Shown piece after piece: positions 8,352 to 16,834 of a stretch of 64,000 nt of DNA. Under the pieces are notes generated by a model. That model did not search any database. It was not told the DNA's origin and saw only the letters and a program-made list of their open reading frames with translations. The position numbers and the translations under genes were made by a program. Source of the DNA: an uncultured Alistipes sp. (lineage in GTDB: Bacteria; Bacteroidota; Bacteroidia; Bacteroidales; Rikenellaceae). Each line of letters opens with the position of its first letter. Within the stretch, counting starts at the first letter, position 1. The stretch is taken from contig CAJUMU010000009.1 in the NCBI GenBank assembly GCA_910587675.1, forward strand, positions 7,481 through 71,480, written 5' to 3'.

Positions 8352-9158
8352 ATGAAAAAACTGTTTTTGCTTTGCGCAATAGCGATGAATTGCGCGCTGC
8401 GCGCAAATTGCGCCGATCCCGCAACCCCCGATGCGAAAAAAGTTCAGGGGATTTATCAGTTGTGCGCGAAAAATCCCGAGAACGGCAAAACGATCTGTAT
8501 GCCCCTCTGGAAAATCTACGATTCCGACGGGACGTTCGTGATCTTCGCGTCGGCTTTCGACGCGTTGTCGGCGTCGTCGGCCACATGTTCGGGAACATAC
8601 GAAGTCCGTCCCGACGGAGTGATCGTCGAGAACATCGAGGCCGCTTCGAACGGGTTCCGCAAGGGCGACAAGAACGATCTCGCGTATTCGATCGACGGCG
8701 ATATCATGACCGTGTCGTTCACCAATAAGGTTCAACGCAAGGTGAGCGAGACTTGGTTCCGCGTATGCGGTTCGGTCGATGCCGAGCGCGATGCGAAGAG
8801 CGCGAAACGCGCCGTGAAGTACGGACTGGCGGGTCTATGGCAATTGAGAATCATGATGCCCAACGGCAAATACGCCTATGCGCCCATATACAAGAATCTC
8901 GGCGCCGACGGAACGTTCACCCTCATGAACGCTATGGGCGAAAGGGCGAAGGCGGCTTCGCAGGGCCGTTACGAGGCGGGTTCGAAGAAGTTGTATACCG
9001 AGTTCGTCACCGCGACGTCCACCGATCCCGATCTGCTCGACCGCGGCAACGCGATGAAGTGGAAGCGTGTCGACGGCGACGCGATTCAGGTGACTTTCCG
9101 CATGCCGGGCCGCTCGCACGATACCGTCGAGGAGTGGACGCGCGTCGTGCTGCCATAG
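8352..9158 (+). CDS. Secreted protein with two DUF4488-like (lipocalin-type) repeats
   Basis: 268 aa from ATG at 8352; a longer open frame upstream overlaps the nuclease gene and is not real. A signal peptide (MKKLFLLCAIAMNCALRANC) is followed by two homologous halves. Each starts with a G-hydrophobic-WQL or G-IYQL motif (about 33 and 153), continues with an IY..xxDGTF strand (about 56 and 181), and ends with an E-T/W-W-x-R-V strand (about 133 and 262). This matches the small beta-rich DUF4488-type proteins of Bacteroidales, here duplicated. Location is probably periplasmic or surface; no enzymatic residues are visible and the function is unknown. It sits behind a G9-tract promoter. Confidence 0.75.
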   Translation: MKKLFLLCAIAMNCALRANCADPATPDAKKVQGIYQLCAKNPENGKTICMPLWKIYDSDGTFVIFASAFDALSASSATCSGTYEVRPDGVIVENIEAASNGFRKGDKNDLAYSIDGDIMTVSFTNKVQRKVSETWFRVCGSVDAERDAKSAKRAVKYGLAGLWQLRIMMPNGKYAYAPIYKNLGADGTFTLMNAMGERAKAASQGRYEAGSKKLYTEFVTATSTDPDLLDRGNAMKWKRVDGDAIQVTFRMPGRSHDTVEEWTRVVLP

Positions 9159-9211
9159 GCGCGCCTGCCGTAAAGCCGCCGAAAAGGATTTTTTAGTAAC
9201 TTTACGGCCGT

Positions 9212-9769
9212 ATGGACATAGCACAATCGAAACGCAAGGAGAATATCGCCGAATACATCCTCTACCTCTGGCAGTTGGAGGATCTGCTGCGGGCGTTGCA
9301 GTTCAGCCCCGAGGCGATATACTCGCAACTGGTCGCGCCGCGCGAGCTGCCCGACGACCGAAAACTGGTATTTCTGCAATGGTATATGGAGATCGCCGAC
9401 CTGCTGCGCAAGGAGGGCAAGGAGCAGAGCGGACACCTCGATCACACGCTCCATCTGATCGGCGATCTTCACAACCTGCATCTGCAACTGCTGCGCAATC
9501 CCGTAGGCGAACACTACCGCGCCACCTTCGCGCGGCTCGAACCCGAATTGCCCAAGCTGCGCGCCATGCTCCGCAACGACGAGATGTCGGACACCGAGAT
9601 CGAGTTCCGCGCGCTCTATGCCGCCATGCTCTATCGCATCAAGGGCGATGCGAAGCGCGACTCGGCCATAGGCGACACCATCGAACTCGTATCGCCCGCC
9701 ATAGGCGAGCTGGCCGCGATGTACGGCAAGGTCGAGCGCGGCGAGATCGATCTGTTCAAGGATATGTAG
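9212..9769 (+). CDS. DUF4924 family protein
   Basis: 185 aa, almost wholly helical. It matches the DUF4924 family found across Bacteroidetes, with the N-terminal signature RKENIAEYILYLWQLEDLLR (about 8-27). No signal peptide or membrane segment; cytoplasmic. Function unknown. A -7-like element (taacttta, 9197-9204) lies very close to the start, implying a short leader. It stands alone upstream of rpmH. Confidence 0.85.
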   Translation: MDIAQSKRKENIAEYILYLWQLEDLLRALQFSPEAIYSQLVAPRELPDDRKLVFLQWYMEIADLLRKEGKEQSGHLDHTLHLIGDLHNLHLQLLRNPVGEHYRATFARLEPELPKLRAMLRNDEMSDTEIEFRALYAAMLYRIKGDAKRDSAIGDTIELVSPAIGELAAMYGKVERGEIDLFKDM

Positions 9770-9844
9770 CCGTCGCGCGCGGGGTCGCGACGCGGCCGAA
9801 ACCGCGGAAACGATTACGGCAGAGCAGTTTTATTCGGAAATATT

Positions 9845-9875
9845 TTGTTAAATACGAAAAAACGTTTTACCTTTG
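9845..9875 (+). promoter_or_regulatory. Bacteroidetes-type promoter for rpmH
   Basis: TTG at 9845-9847, exactly 20 bp, then tacctttg (9868-9875). It fits the phylum consensus completely. The leader to the rpmH start is about 70 nt. Confidence 0.85.
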
Positions 9876-9952
9876 CACTCCGCGAAAGATTATGCCGCCG
9901 TAGCATGTTCGGACGCGGAAACGGTTGAAACAAACACAAAAACGATATCGTT

Positions 9953-10120
9953 ATGGCAATGAAAAGAACTTACCAGCCTTCTCGTCGCAAGAGAATCAAC
10001 AAGCACGGATTCCGTCAGAGAATGGCAACTGCCAACGGCCGCAAGGTTCTGGCAGCGCGTCGCGCCAAGGGACGCAAGAAGTTGACCGTATCGGACGAGT
10101 CGACTTTCAAGTACGCTTAG
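9953..10120 (+). CDS. rpmH: 50S ribosomal protein L34
   Basis: 55 aa: a short, highly basic protein beginning MAMKRTYQPSRRKRINKHGF and containing RMATANGRKVLAARRAKGR, the invariant core of L34. Structural protein of the large ribosomal subunit. It has a strong promoter and a perfect-stem terminator of its own, so it is transcribed as a single gene. The common bacterial neighbours dnaA and rnpA are not next to it. Confidence 0.97.
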   Translation: MAMKRTYQPSRRKRINKHGFRQRMATANGRKVLAARRAKGRKKLTVSDESTFKYA

Positions 10121-10141
10121 TTTTCCGATTCGGTCGGAAAT

Positions 10142-10178
10142 ACAACAGGGAATCGGACGCGGTTCCCTGTTGTGTTTA
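10142..10178 (+). terminator. Rho-independent terminator after rpmH
   Basis: Perfect 11-bp stem (acaacagggaa 10142-10152 with ttccctgttgt 10163-10173), 10-nt loop, then gttta. It ends the rpmH transcript. Confidence 0.85.
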
Positions 10179-10266
10179 TATATAATATAAGGTATCGGAG
10201 GCTCGAACCGCCGAAAAATCCTGCGATATCCCGAATAATTTCGTACCTTCGCCTTTGCTTTATGTC

Positions 10267-12537
10267 ATGACGATGCTTTACGCCGATATAGTGATGCCCT
10301 TGGCGCAGCCGGCCTATTGTTACTCCGTTCCCGACGCGTTGCGCGACGAGGTGCGGCGCGGCGACGCCGTGGTCGTGCAGTTCGGGCGGCGCAACGTCTA
10401 TACGGGCATCGTGTGGCGTCTGCACTCCGATCCGCCCGCCGTGGCGAGGATAAAGCCCGTCGTGCGACGGCTGTACGACCGTCCGCTGCTGACCGAGGCG
10501 CAGATGCGTTTCTGGGAGTGGGTCGCCGAGTATTACATGTGTTCGTTGGGCGAGGTGATGCGCGTGGCGTTGCCCGCGTGGGCCAAGCCGCAAGGCGCGT
10601 CGTACGAGGATTTCGCGGCCGACGAGTTCCGTCCCCGCACTGAACCTTACATAGCCTTGGCCGCGCCGTGGCGCGATCGGGAGACGTTGCGCGCGGAATG
10701 CGACCGCATCCGTCGCCGCGCGCCGCGACGCTGTGAGGCTTTAGAGGCAATAGCGTTGTTCAACCCCGCCTCCCTCACCGCCGACGGCGAGGCGCCGCGA
10801 CGTCTGCTGCCGTTCGACGGCTCTCTGCTCGCGGCTCTGCGCAAGGCGGGATACATAACCGTCGCGGAACGCGAACGCAGGGTGGAACGCTCGTCGAAGG
10901 CTGTTTTCGATCCTCCGCGCCTCACCCCCGCGCAGCAGCGCGCGGCCGACGAGATACGCGCCTCGTGGCGCGACGGCAAGGCGGTGCATCTGCTGCGCGG
11001 AATCACGGGTTCGGGCAAGACCGAGATATACATGACCCTCATTGCCGAGACTCTGGCGGAGGGAGGCGACGTGCTGCTTCTGGTGCCCGAGATCGCCCTC
11101 ACGTCGCAGTTGATCGAACGCATGGAGCGCGTTTTCGGCAGCCGCGTGACATCCTATCACTCGAAACTTACGAATCTGCGCCGCATGGAGACCTACATGC
11201 GGCTGCTGCGCAGCGAGGGCGGCGAGCTGGCCATAGGGGCGCGGTCGGCGTTGTTCCTGCCGCTCGCGAAGCTGCGGCTGGTGATCGTCGACGAGGAGCA
11301 CGACGCTGGTTACAAGCAGAGCGACACCGCGCCGCGCTACAACGCTCGCGACTGCGCCGTGGTGCTGGCCTCGCTCTGCGGCGGACGCACGCTGTTGGGC
11401 AGCGCGACGCCCGCGCTGGAGAGCTACGCCAACGCCTTGTGGGGTAAATACGGATACTCGACTCTCGCCGAGCGTTACGGCGACGCCGTGCCGCCCCGCA
11501 TCGTCGTCTCCGACACGGTGCGCGCCGTGAAGCGCGGCGAGCGCAAGGGCCACTTCAACCACGCGCTTCTCGCGGCGATAGGCGAGGCCCTCGACAAGGG
11601 CGAGCAGGCGATGCTGTTTCAGAATCGCCGCGGCTTCTCGCCCTTCGTGTCGTGCCGCGAATGCGGATGGACGATGCGCTGTCCCAACTGCAACGTGACT
11701 CTGGCGTGGCACCGCGCCTCGGAGAGGATGGAATGCCACTATTGCGGTTACACGGCGGCGGTGCCGAGGCAGTGCCCGCAGTGCCGCGCGGCCGATCTCT
11801 CGCCGATGGGCTTCGGCACCGAGCGGGTCGAGGAGCGGATCGCCGAACTCTTTCCCGAGGCGCGCGTGGCTCGGCTCGACCGCGACACCTCCACCTCCGA
11901 GAGCGCATACAACCGCATAATCCGCAGCTTCGAGAGCGGCGAGACCGACATTCTGGTCGGCACGCAGATGATAAGCAAGGGATTCGACTTCGGACGCGTG
12001 TCGGTGGTGGGCATTCTGAATGCCGACAACATGCTCAACAGCCCCGACTTCCGTTCGTCGGAGCGCGCTTTCCAGCTCATGACTCAGGTGGCGGGGCGCG
12101 CGGGGCGTCGCGCGGCCGAGGGGTTGGTGGTCATACAGACCGCCGAGCCCGACAACCCCGTGATCCGCCGCGTGGAGCGGGGCGATTACGACTCGATGGC
12201 GCGCGACGAGCTGGCCGAGCGTCACGCGTTCAGTTACCCGCCCTATTCGCGACTCATACAACTCACTCTGCGCGACGACGATCCCGCGCGTCTGCGCCGT
12301 CAGGCGGGACGGCTCGCCGAACTTCTGCGCGAGCGTTTCGGGCGGCGGGTCATAGGTCCCGTGGCCCCTCCCGTCGACCGCATACGCGGGCTCTATATCC
12401 TTCGCATACTGCTCAAGATCGAGAACGGCCGTCCCATGTCGCGCGCGCGCGAGCTTTTGCGCGAGGCGTTGGCCGCGGCGGCGCGGGAGCAGGAGTGGAA
12501 ACATATTAATGCGGCTGTCGATGTCGATGTTCAGTGA
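10267..12537 (+). CDS. priA: Primosomal replication restart helicase PriA
   Basis: About 756 aa from ATG 10267 (10273 is the other possible start). The N-terminal 3'-DNA-binding region is followed by the helicase core with Walker A GITGSGKT (about 245-252) and Walker B DEEH (VIVDEEHDAGYKQSD). The zinc-binding insertion carries paired cysteines (CRECGW, CPNC, CHYCG, CPQC), and helicase motifs V-VI include GTQMISKGFDF and QVAGRAGR. It restarts stalled replication forks by loading the replicative helicase, whose gene dnaB lies 0.9 kb downstream. Its end overlaps the comF open frame by up to 29 bp. Confidence 0.95.
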   Translation: MTMLYADIVMPLAQPAYCYSVPDALRDEVRRGDAVVVQFGRRNVYTGIVWRLHSDPPAVARIKPVVRRLYDRPLLTEAQMRFWEWVAEYYMCSLGEVMRVALPAWAKPQGASYEDFAADEFRPRTEPYIALAAPWRDRETLRAECDRIRRRAPRRCEALEAIALFNPASLTADGEAPRRLLPFDGSLLAALRKAGYITVAERERRVERSSKAVFDPPRLTPAQQRAADEIRASWRDGKAVHLLRGITGSGKTEIYMTLIAETLAEGGDVLLLVPEIALTSQLIERMERVFGSRVTSYHSKLTNLRRMETYMRLLRSEGGELAIGARSALFLPLAKLRLVIVDEEHDAGYKQSDTAPRYNARDCAVVLASLCGGRTLLGSATPALESYANALWGKYGYSTLAERYGDAVPPRIVVSDTVRAVKRGERKGHFNHALLAAIGEALDKGEQAMLFQNRRGFSPFVSCRECGWTMRCPNCNVTLAWHRASERMECHYCGYTAAVPRQCPQCRAADLSPMGFGTERVEERIAELFPEARVARLDRDTSTSESAYNRIIRSFESGETDILVGTQMISKGFDFGRVSVVGILNADNMLNSPDFRSSERAFQLMTQVAGRAGRRAAEGLVVIQTAEPDNPVIRRVERGDYDSMARDELAERHAFSYPPYSRLIQLTLRDDDPARLRRQAGRLAELLRERFGRRVIGPVAPPVDRIRGLYILRILLKIENGRPMSRARELLREALAAAAREQEWKHINAAVDVDVQ

Positions 12538-13240
12538 CATGCTCGCCGACGCGGCGTCGTTGATCTTTCCGCGTCGTTGTCCCGTGTGCGGCGGCGCGAT
12601 GGCCCGCGGCGGCATGGTCTGCACCTTGTGCGAGCTCACCGCGCCCCTCACGGGGTTGTGGAGCGAGGCGGGCAACGGCATGGCGCAACGTTTCTGGGGC
12701 ATGCTTCCCGTCGAGCACGCGTCGGCGTTTCTGTGGTATGTCGAGGGGAGTCCGTGGCGCGCGGCCGTGCATCGTTTCAAGTATGGCGGAGTGTGGCGCA
12801 CGGCATATTCGCTGGGCCGCTGGTACGGCGCGCTCATGAAGGAATCGGGGCTTTACGACGGCGTGGACGTCGCCGTTCCCGTGCCGCTGCACTACCGTCG
12901 TCTGCTCGGACGCGGATACAACCAAGCCGAATACGTGGCCGAGGGCATCGCGCGCGAGCTCGGGATCAGGGTCGACCGCACCGGCGTGCGGCGTCACCGC
13001 TACAATCGCAGCCAGACGACGCGATCGAAGCACGAGAGGTGGGACAATGTGGAGGGGATCTTCTCCGTGCGTCGTCCCGAAGCCCTCGCGGGGCGGCATC
13101 TGCTGTTGGTCGACGACGTGTTCACCACGGGCGCGACCGTCATGTCGCTCGGCAGCGCGATAATCGAGGCGGTTCCCGACGTGAGGCTGAGCGTGGCCGT
13201 GCTGGCCGCGACGCGACGCAGCGCGGGGCAGGAGCCGTAA
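12509..13240 (+). CDS. ComF family protein (zinc-ribbon phosphoribosyltransferase)
   Basis: Up to 243 aa. In-frame starts at 12509, 12521, 12527 and 12539 are possible; the first three overlap priA and the last begins just after its stop. An N-terminal zinc ribbon (CPVCGG and CTLC) is followed by a type I phosphoribosyltransferase domain with the PRPP-binding loop LLLVDDVFTTGAT near 195-207. ComF proteins are linked to DNA uptake and processing in naturally competent bacteria, probably acting on the cytoplasmic side with ComEC and PriA-like partners. Direct coupling to priA fits that link. Confidence 0.88.
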   Translation: MRLSMSMFSDMLADAASLIFPRRCPVCGGAMARGGMVCTLCELTAPLTGLWSEAGNGMAQRFWGMLPVEHASAFLWYVEGSPWRAAVHRFKYGGVWRTAYSLGRWYGALMKESGLYDGVDVAVPVPLHYRRLLGRGYNQAEYVAEGIARELGIRVDRTGVRRHRYNRSQTTRSKHERWDNVEGIFSVRRPEALAGRHLLLVDDVFTTGATVMSLGSAIIEAVPDVRLSVAVLAATRRSAGQEP

Positions 13241-13328
13241 TGCGCGAGCGCCGTTCGCGCTCCCTTTGCGCCGCTCTTTTCTATCCGCGCCCGTTCGGCC
13301 TCGAGAGATTATTTTCGCGCGAAACGTG

Positions 13329-13358
13329 TTGCCGTTTGCCCGAAAATATCTAATTTTG
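13329..13358 (+). promoter_or_regulatory. Bacteroidetes-type promoter for dnaB
   Basis: TTG at 13329-13331, 19 bp, then taattttg (13351-13358), a full TAnnTTTG match, 26 bp before the dnaB start. Confidence 0.85.
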
Positions 13359-13384
13359 GAATTTGAAAAACCATACCCTCTTTT

Positions 13385-14989
13385 ATGGCAAAAGATTTCA
13401 CGCCGTCGGCCTCCAACAGAGCCGCTTACGATAAGATGACCGACATTCCCGTCACGGGCACCGTGCCGCCTCAGGCGTTGGAGCTGGAGGAGGCGGTGCT
13501 GGGCGCGCTCATGCTGGAGCGCGACAGCATCATCGCCGTGCAGGAGTATATCACCGCCGACGCCTTCTACACCGAAGAGCACCGCCTGATCTACAAGGCC
13601 GTGGAGTCGCTCTCGGCCGAGTTGAAACCCATCGACCTCTACACCGTCACCGAGCGTCTGAAAGTGCGCAAGGAGCTGAAGAAGGTGGGCGGCGCGGCCT
13701 ATCTGGCGCAGCTCACGCAGAAGGTGGGTTCGGCGGCCAACGTGGAGTTCCACGCCAAGATCATAGCGCAGAAGTACGTGCAGCGCGAGCTCATACGCTC
13801 CGCCACCGAGATACAACGCCGCTCCTATGACGAGGATCAGGATGTGACCGACCTGATAGGATTCGCCGAGAGCGAGATATTCAAGGTGGCCGAGGGCCAC
13901 GTGAAGCGTTCGGTGCAGAACGCCAAGGATATTCTGGCCAAGGCTTTGGCGCAGATCGAGGAGGCGAGCAAGAACACCAGCGCGTTCAACGGCGTGCCGT
14001 CGGGTTTCATGGCCATCGACCGCGTGACGCTGGGATGGCAGCTCTCGGACCTCATCATCATCGCGGCGCGTCCATCGATGGGTAAGACGGCTTTCGTGCT
14101 CTCGATGGCGCGCAACATGGCCATCGACCACGAGGCGGGCGTGGCCTTCTTCTCGTTGGAGATGTCGTCGGTGCAGCTCATGATGCGACTCATCGTGGCC
14201 GAAACGGGACTCAGCGGCACCGATATCAAGAGCGGCCGTCTGACGCCCGAACAGTGGCGTCATCTGGAGAGCGCGACCAAGCCTTTGGGCGCCGCACCGC
14301 TCTACATCGACGATACGCCCGCGCTGTCGGTCTTCGAGTTCCGCTCGAAGGCGCGACGACTGAAGATACACCACGACATAAAGATCATCGTGATAGACTA
14401 CTTGCAGCTCATGACGGGCAATCAGGACTCGAAGGGCAACCGCGAGCAGGAGGTGGCTTTCATCTCGCGAACGCTCAAGGCCATCGCCAAGGAGTTGAAC
14501 GTGCCCATCATCGCGCTGTCGCAGTTGAACCGTTCGACCGAGACGCGCGGCGGCTCGAAGCGTCCGCAGCTTTCGGACCTGCGAGAGTCGGGAGCCATCG
14601 AGCAGGACGCCGACATCGTGGCTTTCATTCACCGTCCCGAATATTACGGCATAAACACCGACGAGAACGGAATGCCGACGGCGGGCATGGCCGAGATCAT
14701 TCTGGCCAAGCACCGTAACGGCGCGGTGACCGACGTGAAGCTGCGATTCCTGAAGGATCAGGCGCGTTTCGCCGACATGGACGTAGACGAGAACTCGACG
14801 GCGGCCGACCCGATGGGCGGCGGAGGCGGTTACAACCAAGTGTCGAGCGGCATGAACGCCCCGCAGGACGATTTCGGCGGCGCGCAGGCCGGCGGCCTCG
14901 GTTCGTCGATGGGCGGCGAATTCGGGTTGGACCAAGGTCCTCTGAATATCGACAAGCAGGCTCCGCTGTCGGACGAGGTGCCGTTCTGA
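13385..14989 (+). CDS. dnaB: Replicative DNA helicase
   Basis: 534 aa. The N-terminal DnaB domain (about 28-130) and linker are followed by the RecA-like helicase domain with Walker A ARPSMGKTA (about 228-236), Walker B IIVIDYLQLM (about 335-344) and the arginine-finger region RGGSKRPQLSDLRESGAIEQ. A glycine-rich, acidic tail of about 55 residues follows and ends in DEVPF, which resembles the tip of SSB proteins. Hexameric helicase that unwinds DNA at the fork. No intein. Own promoter. Confidence 0.97.
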   Translation: MAKDFTPSASNRAAYDKMTDIPVTGTVPPQALELEEAVLGALMLERDSIIAVQEYITADAFYTEEHRLIYKAVESLSAELKPIDLYTVTERLKVRKELKKVGGAAYLAQLTQKVGSAANVEFHAKIIAQKYVQRELIRSATEIQRRSYDEDQDVTDLIGFAESEIFKVAEGHVKRSVQNAKDILAKALAQIEEASKNTSAFNGVPSGFMAIDRVTLGWQLSDLIIIAARPSMGKTAFVLSMARNMAIDHEAGVAFFSLEMSSVQLMMRLIVAETGLSGTDIKSGRLTPEQWRHLESATKPLGAAPLYIDDTPALSVFEFRSKARRLKIHHDIKIIVIDYLQLMTGNQDSKGNREQEVAFISRTLKAIAKELNVPIIALSQLNRSTETRGGSKRPQLSDLRESGAIEQDADIVAFIHRPEYYGINTDENGMPTAGMAEIILAKHRNGAVTDVKLRFLKDQARFADMDVDENSTAADPMGGGGGYNQVSSGMNAPQDDFGGAQAGGLGSSMGGEFGLDQGPLNIDKQAPLSDEVPF

Positions 14990-15031
14990 CGGGCGGCGTG
15001 TAGCCCGCGGAAGAAAGAACATATAGAGTTT

Positions 15032-15109
15032 CGCTGTTCGCCGACAGCGGAGGACGCAAGCGAGCGAAAAGCGAGTTGCAGTCCTCCGCGCGGTGTGGCG
15101 GCGAACTGC
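15032..15109 (-). repeat. Intergenic repeat, family 2, copy 1 (inverted)
   Basis: Reverse complement of the family whose core reads cagttcgccgccacc / ggcggactgcaactcgc; other copies are at 23579-23680, 55889-55985 and 63059-63158. The two arms (gttcgccgac and gcggcgaac) can pair. It fills the dnaB-yifB gap. Confidence 0.75.
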
Positions 15110-15128
15110 GTATATAAATTTATAGCCG

Positions 15129-16661
15129 ATGGTAATTCGCACGCATACGGGCGCAGTGGCGGGCATCGGGGCCGTGGAGGTCTCGGTGGAGGTGAGCGTC
15201 ACGGGCGGCGGTCTGGGCCTCTTTCTGGTCGGACTGCCCGACAACGCCGTGCGCGAGAGCGAGCAACGCATACGTTCGGCGTTCGAGAACTCGGGCTTTC
15301 GCATGACGGCGCGCAAGTGCGTGGTGAATCTGGCTCCCGCCGACCTGCGCAAGGAGGGGTCGGGATTCGATTTGCCCATAGCGGTGGCGATTCTGGCGGC
15401 GACGGAGCAGGTGGCGGCCGACAAGCTCTCCGACTCGGCTTTCGTGGGCGAGCTGTCGCTCGACGGCGGCGTGCGGGGCGTACGCGGAGTGCTGCCCGTG
15501 GCGGCCGAGGCGCGCGCGAAAGGTCTGCGCCGCATATATGTGCCGCGCGAGAATGCCGCCGAGGCCGCGGTGGTGGAGGGCATAGAGACATTGGCGGTGT
15601 CGACGCTCGCCGAGGTGGCCGAGTCGCTCAACGGCGAACGGATCATCGAGCCCGAGCCGTGCGGCATGACGGTCACGGACGACGGGGATGCGTATGCCGA
15701 GGACTTCGCCGACGTGAAGGGGCAGGCGTTCGCCAAACGTGCATTGGAGATCGCGGCGGCAGGCGGCCATAACGTGATAATGATAGGCCCTCCCGGAGCG
15801 GGCAAGACGATGCTGGCGCGGCGCATGCCGACCATCCTGCCGCCCATGACCGCGGAGGAGGCTTTGGAGACCACCAAGATACATTCGGTGGCAGGCAATC
15901 TGGGCGCATGCCGCGGACTCATGTCGCAGCGGCCGTTCCGCGCTCCGCACCATCTGGCCTCGCCCGTGGCATTGATCGGCGGCGGGCAGAATCCCCGCCC
16001 GGGCGAGGTGTCGCTGGCGCACAACGGGGTGTTGTTCCTCGACGAGCTGCCCGAGTTCGGCCGCGGCGTATTAGAGGTGCTGCGACAGCCGTTGGAGGAT
16101 AAGCGCATAGCCATATCGCGGGCGCGCTACGCGGTGGACTACCCCGCCAACTTCACGCTCATAGCCTCGATGAACCCCTGCCCGTGCGGATACTACAACC
16201 ACCCCGACAAGGAGTGCACGTGTTCGTCGGCCTCGGTGCAGCGTTACATGGGGCGCATATCGGGTCCGTTGATGGACCGCATCGACCTGCATGTGGAGAT
16301 CGTGCCCGTCTCGCGCGAGGAGATGTCGTCGGAGCGTCCCGCCGAGAGCAGCCGCGAGATACGCCGCCGCGTGGAGGCGGCGCGCGAGGTGCAGGCCCGA
16401 CGTTTCGCGGGCGCGGGCATACATACCAATACGATGATGTCGGCGTCGATGCTGCGCCGCTTTTGCCCGCTGTCGGCCGAGGCGCGCGGACTGCTCGACC
16501 GTGCGATGGCTCGGCTGGGGCTCTCGGCCCGAGCGTACGACCGTATAATAAAGGTGGCACGCACGATAGCCGATCTGGACGGGGCGGAGGATATCGCGGC
16601 AGCGCACATATCGGAGGCCATAAACTACCGCTCGCTCGACCGTGAAGGGTGGGGGCGGTGA
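15129..16661 (+). CDS. YifB-family magnesium-chelatase-like AAA+ ATPase
   Basis: 510 aa with the YifB/ComM architecture: an N-terminal Lon-like ChlI domain (about 20-140), then an AAA+ Mg-chelatase domain with Walker A GPPGAGKT (about 219-226) and Walker B VLFLDELPEF. A cysteine cluster follows (NPCPCGYYNHPDKECTCS), then a C-terminal Mg-chelatase-like domain. ComM of this family is a helicase that promotes branch migration during natural transformation, so with comEC and comF this would be a third competence-related gene in the window, although they are not in one operon. It is followed at once by a small membrane protein and murG. Confidence 0.92.
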   Translation: MVIRTHTGAVAGIGAVEVSVEVSVTGGGLGLFLVGLPDNAVRESEQRIRSAFENSGFRMTARKCVVNLAPADLRKEGSGFDLPIAVAILAATEQVAADKLSDSAFVGELSLDGGVRGVRGVLPVAAEARAKGLRRIYVPRENAAEAAVVEGIETLAVSTLAEVAESLNGERIIEPEPCGMTVTDDGDAYAEDFADVKGQAFAKRALEIAAAGGHNVIMIGPPGAGKTMLARRMPTILPPMTAEEALETTKIHSVAGNLGACRGLMSQRPFRAPHHLASPVALIGGGQNPRPGEVSLAHNGVLFLDELPEFGRGVLEVLRQPLEDKRIAISRARYAVDYPANFTLIASMNPCPCGYYNHPDKECTCSSASVQRYMGRISGPLMDRIDLHVEIVPVSREEMSSERPAESSREIRRRVEAAREVQARRFAGAGIHTNTMMSASMLRRFCPLSAEARGLLDRAMARLGLSARAYDRIIKVARTIADLDGAEDIAAAHISEAINYRSLDREGWGR

Positions 16662-16675
16662 AAAGAAACGGATTG

Positions 16676-16834
16676 ATGAAGAACAAAACAATGAATAACG
16701 GTGCGCTGTTCCTGCTGTTCGTGATGGTGGGAATTACGACCGGTCGGTTGGTACTGTGGCTGTGTCTCGGCGCCGTGGCCGTAGGCGGCGAAGCGTTGCT
16801 GGCGGCCCGCCGAAAGAAAAATACGAACCAATGA
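16676..16834 (+). CDS. Small hydrophobic protein between yifB and murG
   Basis: About 52 aa if started at ATG 16676 (MKNKTMNNGALFLLF); ATG 16691 and an upstream ATG at 16649 overlapping yifB are alternatives. It consists largely of hydrophobic residues (about 9-41) and ends in a basic, polar tail (ARRKKNTNQ), so a small one- or two-pass inner-membrane protein is likely. Its stop overlaps the murG start as ATGA, the arrangement of translationally coupled genes; this is the main argument that it is real. No family recognised. Confidence 0.55.
   Translation: MKNKTMNNGALFLLFVMVGITTGRLVLWLCLGAVAVGGEALLAARRKKNTNQ

Noticed and set aside
12506..16114. 1202-codon open frame on the minus strand across comF, dnaB and yifB
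   Set aside because: It lies opposite three well-supported genes, contains no recognisable domain and is low-complexity Arg/His/Ala-rich, as expected of antisense frames in GC-rich DNA.
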